Notes: generated by a model not told the origin, from the letters alone. Counted from the first letter of the stretch, positions 15,424-24,034 are shown. The stretch is 58,064 nucleotides of DNA from Nocardia amikacinitolerans NBRC 108937 (GCF_001612615.1 NZ_BDAU01000053.1:1-58064), one strand, 5' to 3'. Numbers and translations: made by a program.

Positions 15424-18400
15424 ATGGCCGACATGCAGCCGACACAGCGCAGTCCGTCCTCCGGCGTCGTCGTGGACTTGAACACCGAGGGGTTCGAGGA
15501 GGCGGAGGAGATCGGGCGCGGCGGCTTCGGCGTCGTGTACCGCTGCAGGCAACCCGACCTGGACCGGATCGTGGCCGTGAAGGTGCTGACCTCGGATCTC
15601 GACGCGGAGAGCATGCAGCGGTTCATCCGGGAACAGCAGGCCATGGGACGGCTGTCCGGCCACCCGCACATCGCGGACGTCTTCCAGGTCGGCACCACCG
15701 GTGACGGGCACCCGTACCTGGTCATGCCGTACCACGCGCGTGGCTCGCTGGAGCAGCGGATCAGGAACTTCGGCCCGCTCGATTGGACCGCGACGCTACG
15801 ACTCGGCGTCAAGATGGCCGGGGCGCTCGAGGCCGCGCACCGGGTCGGCACCCTGCATCGCGACGTGAAGCCCGGCAACATCCTGATCACCGACTACGGC
15901 GAGCCGCAGTTGACCGACTTCGGCATCGCGCGCATCACCGGCGGTTTTCGAACGACGACCGGAATCATCACGGGCTCACCGGCTTTCACCGCCCCGGAAG
16001 CGCTGCGCGGTGAGCCGTCGACGCCCGCCTCCGATGTGTACAGCCTCGGCGCGACGCTGTTCTGCGCGCTGACCGGCCACGTCGCGTACGAGCGCCGCAC
16101 CGGCGAACAGGTACTCGCCCATTTCCTCCGGGTCGCCGCGCAGCCGGTCCCCGATCTGCGCGCGGAGGGCATGCCCGACGATGTCTGCGCCGCCATCGAG
16201 CACGCCATGGCGGGCGACCCGGCGCAGCGGCCGGAGTCGGCGCTCGCCCTCGGCGACGAATTGCGCTCGGTGCAGCAGCACCGCGGGGTGCCGGTCGACG
16301 TGATGGTGTTGCCGATCGGTCCCGGCCCGCGGAAGACGCCGCCCGCCCCGACGGTTCGCCACCGGGAACGGCCCACCGCTCCCCCGACCCCGGCGACGAA
16401 GTATCGCCCGCCGACCCCGGCCCGGACGCCGATCATCAGGAAACGCCTGCTCGATCTGCTTCGCTCGGGTTCGCGCAAGCGGTTGACGTTCATCCACGCG
16501 CCGAGCGGCTTCGGCAAGACCACGCTCGCGGCCCAATGGCGCGACGAGCTCGCGAACGCGGGCGGGCCGGTCGCCTGGCTGACCGTCGACGAGGACGACA
16601 ACAACGCCGCCTGGTTCCTCGCGCACCTGGTGGAGGCCATTCGCGGCCCGCGCCCCAACCTCGCCGACGACCTCGATCGCGTGCTCGAGGCCCATCCCGA
16701 CGACGCCGAGCGGTACGTGCTCACCGCGCTGATCGATGATCTGCACTCGCACGACGACCGGATCACCGTCGTGCTGGACGACTGGCAACGGGTGACCGAC
16801 GAATCCTCGCTGGCGGCCATCCGTTTCCTGGTCGAGCACGGTTGCCACCACCTGCCGATCATCGTCACGAGCACGTCCCGCTCCGGAGTTCCGTTGAGCC
16901 GGCTGCGCATCGACGGTGAGCTGGAGGAAATCGATTCGGGCGCACTGCGTTTCGATGTCGACGAGGTGCGGCACTTCCTGGCGGAGGCGGGGCTGCGCTT
17001 GTCGGACGCCGATGTCGAAGCACTGACGGAGACAACGGACGGCTGGGCCGCCGCGCTGCAATTGGCGGTGTTGTCGCTGCGCGCGGGCGACGATCCGGCG
17101 CACCTCGTCGACAGCTTGTCCGCCCACGCCGATATCGCCGAGTTCCTCGCGGAGAACGTGCTGAACGCGCTGGAACCGGACCTCCTCGAATTCCTCACCA
17201 GGACTTCGATATGCGGGCGAATCTGCGGGCCGCTCGCGTCCTCGGTCACGGGCGACGAGCACGGGCGCGCACTGCTGGAGGACGTCGAGGACCGCGGGTT
17301 GTTCCTGCAACGCATCGACCCGAATCGCGAATGGTTCCGCTACCACCAGCTTTTCGCGGGATATCTGCGCCGCCGCCTGGAACGGGATCGTCCCGAGGAG
17401 ATCGAAGCGCTGCACTATCGGGCGTCGGAGTGGTTCGCGCGGCACGAGCTGCTCAACGAGGCGGTCGATCACGCGCTGGCCGCCGGAAACCCGGACCGCG
17501 CCGCCGATCTCATCGAGGAAGGCGGCGGGTACCTGCTGGAGCGGTCCAAGATGACGACGCTGGTTGGCATCGTGGCCAAGCTGCCCGCACGGTCGATCCA
17601 GTCGCGGCCCCGTATCCAACTGTTCCTCGCCTGGGTGAATCTCGTCCTGCGCAGAACGGAACCCGGCGTCGCGGCGCTGGCCCGCTTCTCGGCCGCGCTC
17701 GACGAGGCCGAGTTGACAGACGACGAACGAGCGGACCTGCAGGCCGAGGCCGGAGTGCTCGCGGCCACCAGGGAGATGTTCGCCGATCGAAGCGAGGAGG
17801 GCGACCGCCTGGTCCGCGCCGTGCTGGCACGCCTGGACGACTTCTCACCGCGGGTGGCCGGAGTGGCGGTCAACATCGCCGCGATCGCCGCGATTCACCG
17901 CTTCGACTTCGACGCCGCGCGCCGCTGGCAGCAGCGGGCCGTGCCGTATCACGATGCGACGGGCCCCTTCCTCCGGGTGTACGGCCGCTGCTTCGCGGGC
18001 ATCGCCGAGCGGGAGCGACTGCGGATCCCGGCGGCGGACGAGGCGTTCCGCGACGCGATGGAATTCGCGGCGACGACCATGGGCCCGCACTCGCACGCGG
18101 CGCGGCTCGCGAGCGCGCTGCTCGGCGAATTACGTTACGAGACAGGCGATGTGGACACCGCGGCGGAATTGCTTCTGGAGAGTCTCGGCTTGGCGGACGA
18201 AGGCGGCGGCGGCGTCGATTTCATGATCGCCACCTATGCGACGGGAGCGCGGGTCGAAGCCGTCCGCGGCGATCTCCGGGCGGCCGCGAAGCGGTTGGCC
18301 GACGGTATGGCGAGCGCCGAGCGGATGGCGCTGCCGCGCCTCGCGGCCCGGTTGCGCAACGAGCGAATTCGGCTGGGACTCGGCCTCACCCGCGGCGAGA

Positions 18401-18753
18401 TCGAGCGCCTCGTCGGTCTGCGAGAACTCCGGCACGACGACGGGATCGCCACGCTCATCGCCGAGATCGACGAAGACTCGGCGGTTCGGCTGCTGCTCAC
18501 GGCCTACCCGCCGGACCGGTACGACGAGGCGTGCGAGCGAGCGCGCGCCCTGCTGACGAGCATCGAGTCCGCACCTCGCCCGCTCGCGGCGGTGCGCGCC
18601 CAATTGCTGCTCGGCGCCGCGCTACGCCGCGCGGGCCGGACGGAGGAGGCGGAGCGGGAGCTGTCCGCCGCGGCGTCGAGGTGTGACGAGGCGGGGCTCG
18701 TTCGTCTGCCGATCGATGCGATGCGTGACCTGCCCGGTCCCGGCGCCCGCTGA
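15424..18753 (+). CDS. pknK: Serine/threonine protein kinase fused to a MalT-like ATPase (PknK type)
   Basis: An 1109-residue signalling protein, almost exactly the length of M. tuberculosis PknK. The kinase domain covers about residues 20-290: glycine loop GRGGFG at 31-36, catalytic Lys53 in VAVKVL, HRDVKPGN with Asp147, and DFG with Asp165. A proline-rich linker (about 300-335) leads to a MalT/STAND-type ATPase, with Walker A PSGFGKTT at 360-367 and Walker B in ITVVLDDWQ. The C-terminal half is helical and repetitive, reading as TPR-like repeats. There is no LuxR helix-turn-helix at the end and no membrane segment, so the protein is cytoplasmic. In mycobacteria PknK affects growth adaptation and translation. 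The gene stands alone; its C-terminus is nearly adjacent to a convergent gene. Confidence 0.93.
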   Translation: MADMQPTQRSPSSGVVVDLNTEGFEEAEEIGRGGFGVVYRCRQPDLDRIVAVKVLTSDLDAESMQRFIREQQAMGRLSGHPHIADVFQVGTTGDGHPYLVMPYHARGSLEQRIRNFGPLDWTATLRLGVKMAGALEAAHRVGTLHRDVKPGNILITDYGEPQLTDFGIARITGGFRTTTGIITGSPAFTAPEALRGEPSTPASDVYSLGATLFCALTGHVAYERRTGEQVLAHFLRVAAQPVPDLRAEGMPDDVCAAIEHAMAGDPAQRPESALALGDELRSVQQHRGVPVDVMVLPIGPGPRKTPPAPTVRHRERPTAPPTPATKYRPPTPARTPIIRKRLLDLLRSGSRKRLTFIHAPSGFGKTTLAAQWRDELANAGGPVAWLTVDEDDNNAAWFLAHLVEAIRGPRPNLADDLDRVLEAHPDDAERYVLTALIDDLHSHDDRITVVLDDWQRVTDESSLAAIRFLVEHGCHHLPIIVTSTSRSGVPLSRLRIDGELEEIDSGALRFDVDEVRHFLAEAGLRLSDADVEALTETTDGWAAALQLAVLSLRAGDDPAHLVDSLSAHADIAEFLAENVLNALEPDLLEFLTRTSICGRICGPLASSVTGDEHGRALLEDVEDRGLFLQRIDPNREWFRYHQLFAGYLRRRLERDRPEEIEALHYRASEWFARHELLNEAVDHALAAGNPDRAADLIEEGGGYLLERSKMTTLVGIVAKLPARSIQSRPRIQLFLAWVNLVLRRTEPGVAALARFSAALDEAELTDDERADLQAEAGVLAATREMFADRSEEGDRLVRAVLARLDDFSPRVAGVAVNIAAIAAIHRFDFDAARRWQQRAVPYHDATGPFLRVYGRCFAGIAERERLRIPAADEAFRDAMEFAATTMGPHSHAARLASALLGELRYETGDVDTAAELLLESLGLADEGGGGVDFMIATYATGARVEAVRGDLRAAAKRLADGMASAERMALPRLAARLRNERIRLGLGLTRGEIERLVGLRELRHDDGIATLIAEIDEDSAVRLLLTAYPPDRYDEACERARALLTSIESAPRPLAAVRAQLLLGAALRRAGRTEEAERELSAAASRCDEAGLVRLPIDAMRDLPGPGAR

Positions 18754-18766
18754 CCGCTTGCAGCGA

Positions 18767-19351
18767 TCAAGCGGCGGCTTCGGTCAGACGCCCGAAGTCC
18801 TTGCGGACACCGAAGGCGGTGACGATCTCCATGATACCGAGCACGATCAGCCAGATGCCCGCGACCAGGGTCAGGGTGGCCACCGAGCTGACCGGCCAGA
18901 TGATCAGCACGACACCGGCGATCGCGGTGATCACGCCGAAGAAGCCCTGCCAGCCGCGTCCTGGCATGCCGGGATCGGAGGCGGCGGCCACCAGCATGGC
19001 CACGCCGCGGAACAGCCAGCCGATACCGATCCACAGCCCGAGCAGCAGGATCGAGGCGAGCTCGTCGCGGAAGCAGAACACGCCGATGATGATCGACAGC
19101 ACGCCGCTGAGGAAGTACAGCACCCGCATGCCCGCGCTCTTGGTCGCGCCGAACGCGGCCACCAGCTGCAGCACACCGGAGATCACCAGGTAGATGCCGA
19201 AGAGGATGCCCGCGACCAGCAGGGTCTTGCCCGGCCACACCAGAATCATTACACCGATGATCACCGTGAGGACACCGGTGACCAGAACGGCTTGCCAGGC
19301 GCTCTTCGCGAGCGTCTGAACAGGTCCATCGACCACGCTGTTTGTCGTCAT
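18767..19351 (-). CDS. HdeD family membrane protein
   Basis: A 194-residue protein made almost entirely of membrane helices, about six, arranged in pairs with the repeated DUF308 pattern: VLTVIIGVMILVWPGKTL, VLSIIIGVFCFRDELASI and ITAIAGVVLIIWPVSSVAT. This pattern defines HdeD, an E. coli membrane protein linked to acid resistance; the role in actinobacteria is not established. The protein ends LTEAAA. TAACAT, a plausible -10, lies six bases before the ATG, suggesting a leaderless mRNA. It is convergent with pknK, with 13 bases between them. Confidence 0.88.
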   Translation of the reverse strand: MTTNSVVDGPVQTLAKSAWQAVLVTGVLTVIIGVMILVWPGKTLLVAGILFGIYLVISGVLQLVAAFGATKSAGMRVLYFLSGVLSIIIGVFCFRDELASILLLGLWIGIGWLFRGVAMLVAAASDPGMPGRGWQGFFGVITAIAGVVLIIWPVSSVATLTLVAGIWLIVLGIMEIVTAFGVRKDFGRLTEAAA

Positions 19352-19459
19352 GACCAGATGTTATGCCTGGCGGCACATGTTTTCTGGACATTTGCTACAC
19401 ACCGCACGACGGATACTTCCGGCCGCCGACTCGCGCTCGAGCCCGCGGCCCGACGTCGA

Positions 19460-19873
19460 TCAGTCTCCCGGCGCGACGATGTTCACCATCCACGCGACGC
19501 CGAACTTGTCGCGGCACATGCCGAATTCGTCGCCCCACATCTGCTTCTCCAGCGGCACGGTGACCACGCCGCCCGCGGTCAGCTTGTCCCAGTAGCCGCG
19601 CAGCTCGTCGGCGTCGTCGCCGCTGAGGCTGATCGAGATGCTGCTGCCCGGCTGGTATTCCATGCCGGGCGGGGTGTCCGACGCCATCAGCGTGAACCCG
19701 CTCGGCGTCTCCAACTGGCCGTGCATGACCAGTTCGGCGCCGGGCGATTCCTTGTCGCCGAATTCGCCGAAGGTGTTCACGGCCAGGGTGCCGCCGAACA
19801 CTTCGCGATAGAACTCGAGGGCCGGGCGCGCGTTGTCGCCGAAGCCGAGGTACGGGTTGAGCTTGGAGACCAT
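19460..19873 (-). CDS. VOC superfamily protein, PhnB-like
   Basis: A 137-residue protein of the vicinal oxygen chelate fold, closest to the PhnB/3-demethylubiquinone-9 methyltransferase-like branch, often annotated as glyoxalase or bleomycin-resistance related. It opens with LNPYLGFGDNARPALEFYREVFGG and ends with DKFGVAWMVNIV, both standard for this branch, with PGAELVMHGQLETPSGFTLMASD between. The ATG at 19873 has AAGGAG six bases upstream; the longer in-frame reading adds ten residues without support. Many members have no known substrate, and metal-binding residues are poorly kept in this branch. Divergent from the glycosyltransferase gene. Confidence 0.87.
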   Translation of the reverse strand: MVSKLNPYLGFGDNARPALEFYREVFGGTLAVNTFGEFGDKESPGAELVMHGQLETPSGFTLMASDTPPGMEYQPGSSISISLSGDDADELRGYWDKLTAGGVVTVPLEKQMWGDEFGMCRDKFGVAWMVNIVAPGD

Positions 19874-20070
19874 GGGATGCTCCTTAGCTGTAGTTGCCGC
19901 CACGTGCGAGGGTACTGCCGCACCGACGAGAGTGGCGTGGATAACGCTCGACGGGCTTCACGTTTACCGCCCGAGCGCCATGGGAAGTCATCCGTAAGTG
20001 GCTCTCGTCGTTTGAACACTTGCGGGGTGGGGGTCGCATTTCGTGAGTCTCGGGTGGCTAGGAGAAGAGG

Positions 20071-21045
20071 GTGGCGGTTGTACTCGTGCTACAGGCACGC
20101 GGACTCGGTGATCTGCTCACCGCGGTCCCGGCGCTGCGCGCGCTGCGTCGAGCCAAGCCGAGCGACCAGATCGTCCTCGCCGCGCCGCACCGGCTCAAGC
20201 CGATCGTCGACCTGATCACCTCGGTGGACTCCATGGTCCCCACCGCCGACGTGAGCGCGCTGCGCTGGGACGGACCGTCACCGCAGCTGGCGGTGAACCT
20301 GCACGGGCCGAGCGCCGAGAGCGTCGTCGAGCTGGTCAAGACCGACCCGGCGCGGATACTGACCTACCGCAACCCGGCCTTCCCCGAACTCGAGGGCCCG
20401 ATCTGGCAGCCGGACATGCACGACGTGGAGCGGTGGTGTCACCTGCTCGAATCCGACGGCATCGTGGCCGACCGCCGCAACCTGGGCCTCGTGCCGCCCG
20501 TGTCCACCAACAGCCGCCGCGACTGCGTCGTCGTGCACGTCGGAGCGGGCGCTCCCGCGCGGCGCTGGCCAGCGGACCGGTTCGCCGCGGTCGTGCGGCA
20601 CCTGCTTGTGCTCGGCCGCGAGGTGGTGCTCACCGGCGACGAGTTCGAGCGGGACATCGCGCTGAACGTCGCCGCACGGGCCGGACTCTCCCAGGCGAAC
20701 GTGCTCGCGGGCGAGCAGAACCTCATCGACCTCGCGGCCACGGTCGCCGAGGCCGCGCTGGTACTCAGCGGTGACACGGGCGTCGCGCGGCTGGCCACGG
20801 CCTTCGGCACCCGCACCGTCCTGTTGTTCGGCCCGACGCCGCCGCGCTGGGGCGGACCACCCCCGCACCTGCTTGCCAGGCACATCGTGCTGTGGTCGGG
20901 TCAGATGGGCGATCGGTATGCCGATGCGCCCGATCCCGGTCTGTTGCGTATCGGGGTGGGCGAGGTCGTCGGCGCGGTCGAGAAGCAGCTCAATCAGCGC
21001 AACTCCGCCGCGGCGCGGCGCCCGACCTACCGCAGGGTGGGCTGA
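20071..21045 (+). CDS. Glycosyltransferase family 9 (heptosyltransferase-like)
   Basis: A 324-residue GT-B fold protein. It opens with VLVLQARGLGDLLTAVPALRALR, the GT9 N-terminal motif, and has the C-terminal nucleotide-sugar pocket with VLSGDTGVARLATAFGTRTVLLFGPTPP, which matches the family's SxDTGxxHLA signature with His replaced by Arg. GT9 enzymes build lipopolysaccharide core in Gram-negatives; in actinobacteria related proteins probably transfer a sugar to a cell-wall or lipid acceptor, not known here. GTG 20071 follows AGGAGA at good spacing. The last 20 residues are basic. It is convergent with an ArsR gene, three bases apart. Confidence 0.87.
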   Translation: MAVVLVLQARGLGDLLTAVPALRALRRAKPSDQIVLAAPHRLKPIVDLITSVDSMVPTADVSALRWDGPSPQLAVNLHGPSAESVVELVKTDPARILTYRNPAFPELEGPIWQPDMHDVERWCHLLESDGIVADRRNLGLVPPVSTNSRRDCVVVHVGAGAPARRWPADRFAAVVRHLLVLGREVVLTGDEFERDIALNVAARAGLSQANVLAGEQNLIDLAATVAEAALVLSGDTGVARLATAFGTRTVLLFGPTPPRWGGPPPHLLARHIVLWSGQMGDRYADAPDPGLLRIGVGEVVGAVEKQLNQRNSAAARRPTYRRVG

Positions 21046-21048
21046 GAC

Positions 21049-21366
21049 TCACCGCTCGGCGCGCGCCTCGCTCAGCGCGGCCGCGTACGCCGCCAGCGCG
21101 CTCGGCCAGAACTGTTCGAGGTAGTCGCGCGCGTCGCCGAGTCCGCGCGGATCGAGCGTGTACACCCGCCGGGTCCCCTCGGCACGCACCATGACCAGCC
21201 GTGCCGCCCGCAGCACCTTCAGGTGCTGGGAGACCGCCGAGCTGCTGACACCGACCAGGTCGGCCAGCTCCCCCACCGACCTCGGCGCATGCGGCAGCGC
21301 CTCGAATATCGCCCGCCTCGTCGGCTCGGCCAGCGCCTCCAGGGCCCGAACTCCGTTAGTCGCCAC
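21049..21366 (-). CDS. ArsR family transcriptional regulator
   Basis: A 105-residue winged helix-turn-helix repressor. LAEPTRRAIFEAL then SVGELADLVGVSSSAVSQHLKVLRAARLV is the classic ArsR DNA-binding domain. The CxC metal motif of ArsR/SmtB sensors is absent, so it is not a classical metal sensor; it resembles the subfamily that controls SRPBCC or transport genes. Its usual neighbour gene is missing, so it may act only on itself or on distant genes. The GTG start lies six bases after a CACAAT -10 with a TTGACC -35 at 18-bp spacing, so the mRNA is probably leaderless. A dyad overlaps that promoter and is a good auto-repression site. Confidence 0.9.
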   Translation of the reverse strand: MATNGVRALEALAEPTRRAIFEALPHAPRSVGELADLVGVSSSAVSQHLKVLRAARLVMVRAEGTRRVYTLDPRGLGDARDYLEQFWPSALAAYAAALSEARAER

Positions 21367-21372
21367 TTAAAC

Positions 21373-21402
21373 ATTGTGATCAACTAGCAATTAGCTGGTC
21401 AA
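21373..21402 (-). promoter_or_regulatory. arsR promoter with overlapping operator dyad
   Basis: On the minus strand, -35 TTGACC (21397-21402), an 18-nt spacer and -10 CACAAT (21373-21378) end six bases before the arsR GTG. The spacer region carries the imperfect dyad TGATCAACTA-N5-TAGCTGGTCA (21377-21401, eight of ten pairs matching). A repressor bound there would block RNA polymerase directly. Confidence 0.6.
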
Positions 21403-21431
21403 GATCGCCCATTACCCAATTTCCCCAGGTC

Positions 21432-21572
21432 GATAACGCAGGCTCGCTCTTCCGTTATCTCTTCGTGACACACGAGCTGGGCTTTTACCGATCTGTGACT
21501 GTAGCCACAAGATAACGATTCGACTATCACGGTCCGTTAGCTTCGAGTCATGCCCGTGACCGATCTGTTATC
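21432..21572 (+). promoter_or_regulatory. Four GATAAC/GTTATC sites around the M23 peptidase start
   Basis: GATAAC occurs at 21432-21437 and 21511-21516, and its reverse complement GTTATC at 21454-21459 and 21567-21572. In such GC-rich sequence four copies in 141 bases are unexpected. The first two are oppositely oriented 22 bases apart. ACCGATCTGT is also repeated (near 21487 and 21559). These may be binding sites for a cell-wall regulator. Confidence 0.4.
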
Positions 21573-22245
21573 TGCTCTTCGGCCCGGCGCGACTCGCTCT
21601 CGCCGGCACCGTGTCGCCACCCGTGCGGTGGCCGTCTCCGCCGCCGTAGGCGCCTCTCTCGGCGTCCTCGCCGCCGCCAACCCCGACGAGGCGTCCGCAC
21701 CCGCGGCCGCCGAGACCACCGCGAGCTCGAGCGCCATCCAGTACGCCGCGTTCGACCCGGCTCCGGCGCCCGAGGCCGTGGCCTGGGGCGAGCACCGCGC
21801 CGCTCAGGAAGCCGTTCCGCCGCCCGCTCCCGAACCCGTCCGCCCGCACACCGTCCGCCCCGTCGAAGGCCGGCTGACCTCCACCTTCGGCGCCCGCTGG
21901 GGCGCACAGCACAACGGCCTCGACTTCGGCGACCCGATCGGCGCCCCGATCTTCTCCGTCACCGACGGCGTCGTGATCGAGACCGGTCCCGCCTCCGGCT
22001 TCGGCCTGTGGGTGCGAGTCCAGCAGGACGACGGCACCGTCGGAGTCTACGGACACGTCAACGACATCCTCGTCGAGGTCGGCCAGCAGGTCAGCGCGGG
22101 CGACGTGATCGCCACCGTCGGTAACCGTGGCCAGTCCACCGGACCGCACCTGCACTACGAAGTGCACGATCCCGCTCTCGGCCCGATCGACCCGATGCCG
22201 TGGCTCGCCGCCCGAGGCGTCCACGTGGGGTTCGCCGAGGAGTGA
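21550..22245 (+). CDS. M23 family metallopeptidase (cell-wall endopeptidase)
   Basis: A 231-residue exported zinc peptidase predicted to cut peptidoglycan cross-links. The N-terminus is basic then hydrophobic (RAVAVSAAVGASLGVLAAANP), acting as signal or anchor, followed by an Ala/Pro-rich linker to about residue 100. The LytM domain has the metal ligands His121 and Asp125 (HNGLD) and His202 in the HLH pair at 200-202, plus His169 in VYGHVND. All catalytic residues are intact, so it should be active. The gene is preceded by an unusually patterned control region with repeated GATAAC sites and followed by two strong hairpins, so it is probably a single transcription unit. Confidence 0.92.
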   Translation: MPVTDLLSALRPGATRSRRHRVATRAVAVSAAVGASLGVLAAANPDEASAPAAAETTASSSAIQYAAFDPAPAPEAVAWGEHRAAQEAVPPPAPEPVRPHTVRPVEGRLTSTFGARWGAQHNGLDFGDPIGAPIFSVTDGVVIETGPASGFGLWVRVQQDDGTVGVYGHVNDILVEVGQQVSAGDVIATVGNRGQSTGPHLHYEVHDPALGPIDPMPWLAARGVHVGFAEE

Positions 22246-22254
22246 TCCTCCCTC

Positions 22255-22288
22255 GGGTTCGCGAGCCCGATGAGGGGCTCGCGAATCC
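22255..22288 (+). terminator. Hairpin after the M23 peptidase gene
   Basis: The arms at 22255-22268 and 22275-22288 pair over about 14 bp with one bulge (core TTCGCGAGCCC with GGGCTCGCGAA). It lies nine bases after the stop codon and has no T-run. Confidence 0.6.
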
Positions 22289-22312
22289 CCGCCGGTCGTC
22301 ACTCCCGGCAGC

Positions 22313-22344
22313 CATGCCCGCGAACAGCGCCGTTCGCGGGCATG
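22313..22344 (+). terminator. Second, perfect 13-bp hairpin after the M23 gene
   Basis: CATGCCCGCGAAC (22313-22325) and GTTCGCGGGCATG (22332-22344) are exact reverse complements around AGCGCC. With the preceding hairpin it forms a tandem terminator-like pair. Confidence 0.6.
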
Positions 22345-22468
22345 TGCGTTCTGCCGCCGCTCCCCCTGCCCCGGGGTGAGCGGCGGAGTCTTCTGATACT
22401 CCGGTACGAGATGCGAATAGCGCTGCGGCGGGACGTGTTCCGGTGTCCGCGATTCCTACCTTCGGGAC

Positions 22469-23479
22469 ATGTCGACGACCCAACTCGCCGCCGTCAGCGG
22501 AGACGACCAGCCCGATCTCGCCCGCGACGCCCGCCGCCCGCACCGTCCCCTGCTCTGGTCCTCGGCCGCCATGGCCGCGCTCGTCCTGTTCTCGCTCGGC
22601 GGGATGATCGTCGACGACCGCACGCTGCTCGGGGAGTCCGTGTGGTTGAAGACCTTCAAGTTCGGGGTGGCGTTCGCGGTATACGAGATCACGCTCGCCT
22701 GGTTGTTGTCCTTGCCGCACAAGGGTTCTCGCGCCACGTGGTGGCTCGGCACGGTGTTCGCGGTGACCGGGGTGCTCGATGTGGGATTCATCGTTGTCCA
22801 GGCCGCGCGCGGCACCTTCAGCCATTTCAACTCCTCCGGCGACCCGGTCAACTCCATCGGCCAGATGGTGTTCGCCACCGGCGTGCCCGGCCTGTTCTTC
22901 GCGAACCTGCTCATCGTGCTGATCCTGTCCTGGCAGCGGCTGGTCGACCGGCCAACCGCCCGGGCCGTCCACGCCGGACTGGCGCTGGCCGTGGCGGGCA
23001 TGGCGCTCGGGTACCTGATGGGGTTCACCGGCGAACAGCTCGTCCGTGACGCCGACGGGCAGGTCGTGGAGCTGGTCGCCGGCCACACCGTGCTACCGGA
23101 GGACGCCCCCGCCGCCGAACGCGCGATCCGCGACACCGCAGAAGGCATGCCGCTCACCCACTGGAGCACCATCGGCGGCGACCTCCGCGTCCCCCACTTC
23201 GTCGGCCTGCACGGCATCCAAGTCCTGCTCCTGGCCACCTTCCTGCTCACCCGCCTGGCCCGCAGGCACCGCTGGCTCCGCCCCGAACCCACCCGTGCCG
23301 CCCTGATGGCCGTCCTCGCCCTCACCTACACCGGCGTGCTCGCCATCACCTTCTGGCAAGCCATGCGCGCCCAACCCCTCATCCACCCCGACCCGCAAAC
23401 CCTCACGGCCTACGCCGCCCTCTTCACCGTCGCCACAGCCACCACCTTCACCATCTACCACCGCGGCCACAGGGCCTGA
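22469..23479 (+). CDS. Multi-pass membrane protein of unknown function
   Basis: A 336-residue membrane protein with about seven or eight hydrophobic segments. Recognisable features are VWLKTFKFGVAFAVYEITLAWLL near the first pair of helices, a long loop after helix five carrying LVAGHTVLPEDAPAAERAIRDTAEGMPLTHWST, and HFVGLHGIQVLLLATFLLTR with two histidines facing a helix. The His-containing helix could bind haem or metal, but I cannot show it. Similar proteins are common in actinobacteria without a known function. The ATG at 22469 gives a 30-residue hydrophilic N-terminus. It appears to be a single gene. Confidence 0.82.
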   Translation: MSTTQLAAVSGDDQPDLARDARRPHRPLLWSSAAMAALVLFSLGGMIVDDRTLLGESVWLKTFKFGVAFAVYEITLAWLLSLPHKGSRATWWLGTVFAVTGVLDVGFIVVQAARGTFSHFNSSGDPVNSIGQMVFATGVPGLFFANLLIVLILSWQRLVDRPTARAVHAGLALAVAGMALGYLMGFTGEQLVRDADGQVVELVAGHTVLPEDAPAAERAIRDTAEGMPLTHWSTIGGDLRVPHFVGLHGIQVLLLATFLLTRLARRHRWLRPEPTRAALMAVLALTYTGVLAITFWQAMRAQPLIHPDPQTLTAYAALFTVATATTFTIYHRGHRA

Positions 23480-23551
23480 GGTGCCGGAACGGCGGGCGCT
23501 GAACACGGCCACGACATAGCGAGTGCCGCCGGTGCGGAATCGGCGGCCGCG

Positions 23552-23878
23552 CTAGCGCAGGCGTTCGGCTTCTCTGGCCAAGGTGACGAGGGTGGCGCTG
23601 AGGGAGGCGAGTTCGGCGGTGTCGGCGCCTTCGACGATGGCGGTGGCGATGTCCTCGGCGGCGCAGCGGGCCGCGAACCAGCGGTCCGCGAGGTCGGCGG
23701 CCTCCTGGGCGCTGAGCACGACGGAGTCTTCCGGAATTCCGGTGCCTTTGAGGCTGTTGCGGTGTTCGTAGGCCCGTTGGCGGCAGGACTGGCGGCAGTA
23801 CCGGCGACGACGTCCGGCCTCCGACTCCACGATCTCCCGACCACACCACAGGCAGCAGGACAGCAAGCGGCGCGACAT
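23552..23878 (-). CDS. Small protein with a CxxC...CxxxC zinc-knuckle-like motif
   Basis: A 108-residue protein. The first third is cysteine- and arginine-rich: CLWCGREI (Cys9, Cys12) then RRYCRQSCRQRAYEHRN (Cys28, Cys32), a likely zinc site built as C-x2-C-x15-C-x3-C. The rest is acidic and helical (AQEAADLADRWFAARCAAEDIATAIVEGADTAELASLSATL). The combination suggests an N-terminal nucleic-acid-binding knuckle and a C-terminal helical domain. ATG 23878 is preferred over an upstream in-frame start at 23992, which would add 38 residues with no coding character. It is divergent from rbpA. I do not recognise a named family. Confidence 0.72.
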   Translation of the reverse strand: MSRRLLSCCLWCGREIVESEAGRRRRYCRQSCRQRAYEHRNSLKGTGIPEDSVVLSAQEAADLADRWFAARCAAEDIATAIVEGADTAELASLSATLVTLAREAERLR

Positions 23879-24034
23879 GAGGCAGAACACTAGTGCGTCG
23901 CGCGGCGAGATGGCCCGCAGACCCCCCGCCGTCGCAGGACCGCAACACAGGAAACCGCAGGACGCCCGCGTGGCGTGGCACGGCAGAGCCACCGACTACA
24001 ATGGAACGGTTCACCGTCGCCGTGTCGGGAACTA

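Noticed and set aside
21402..21549. Possible c-di-AMP (ydaO) riboswitch upstream of the M23 peptidase
   Set aside because: Such riboswitches precede cell-wall hydrolases in actinobacteria, but the conserved core sequences are not visible and the gap is short.
24001..24034. GGAAC repeats as a SigR/SigE-type promoter for rbpA
   Set aside because: The -35-like GGAAC occurs twice but no GTT-type -10 at 16-19 bases follows either convincingly.
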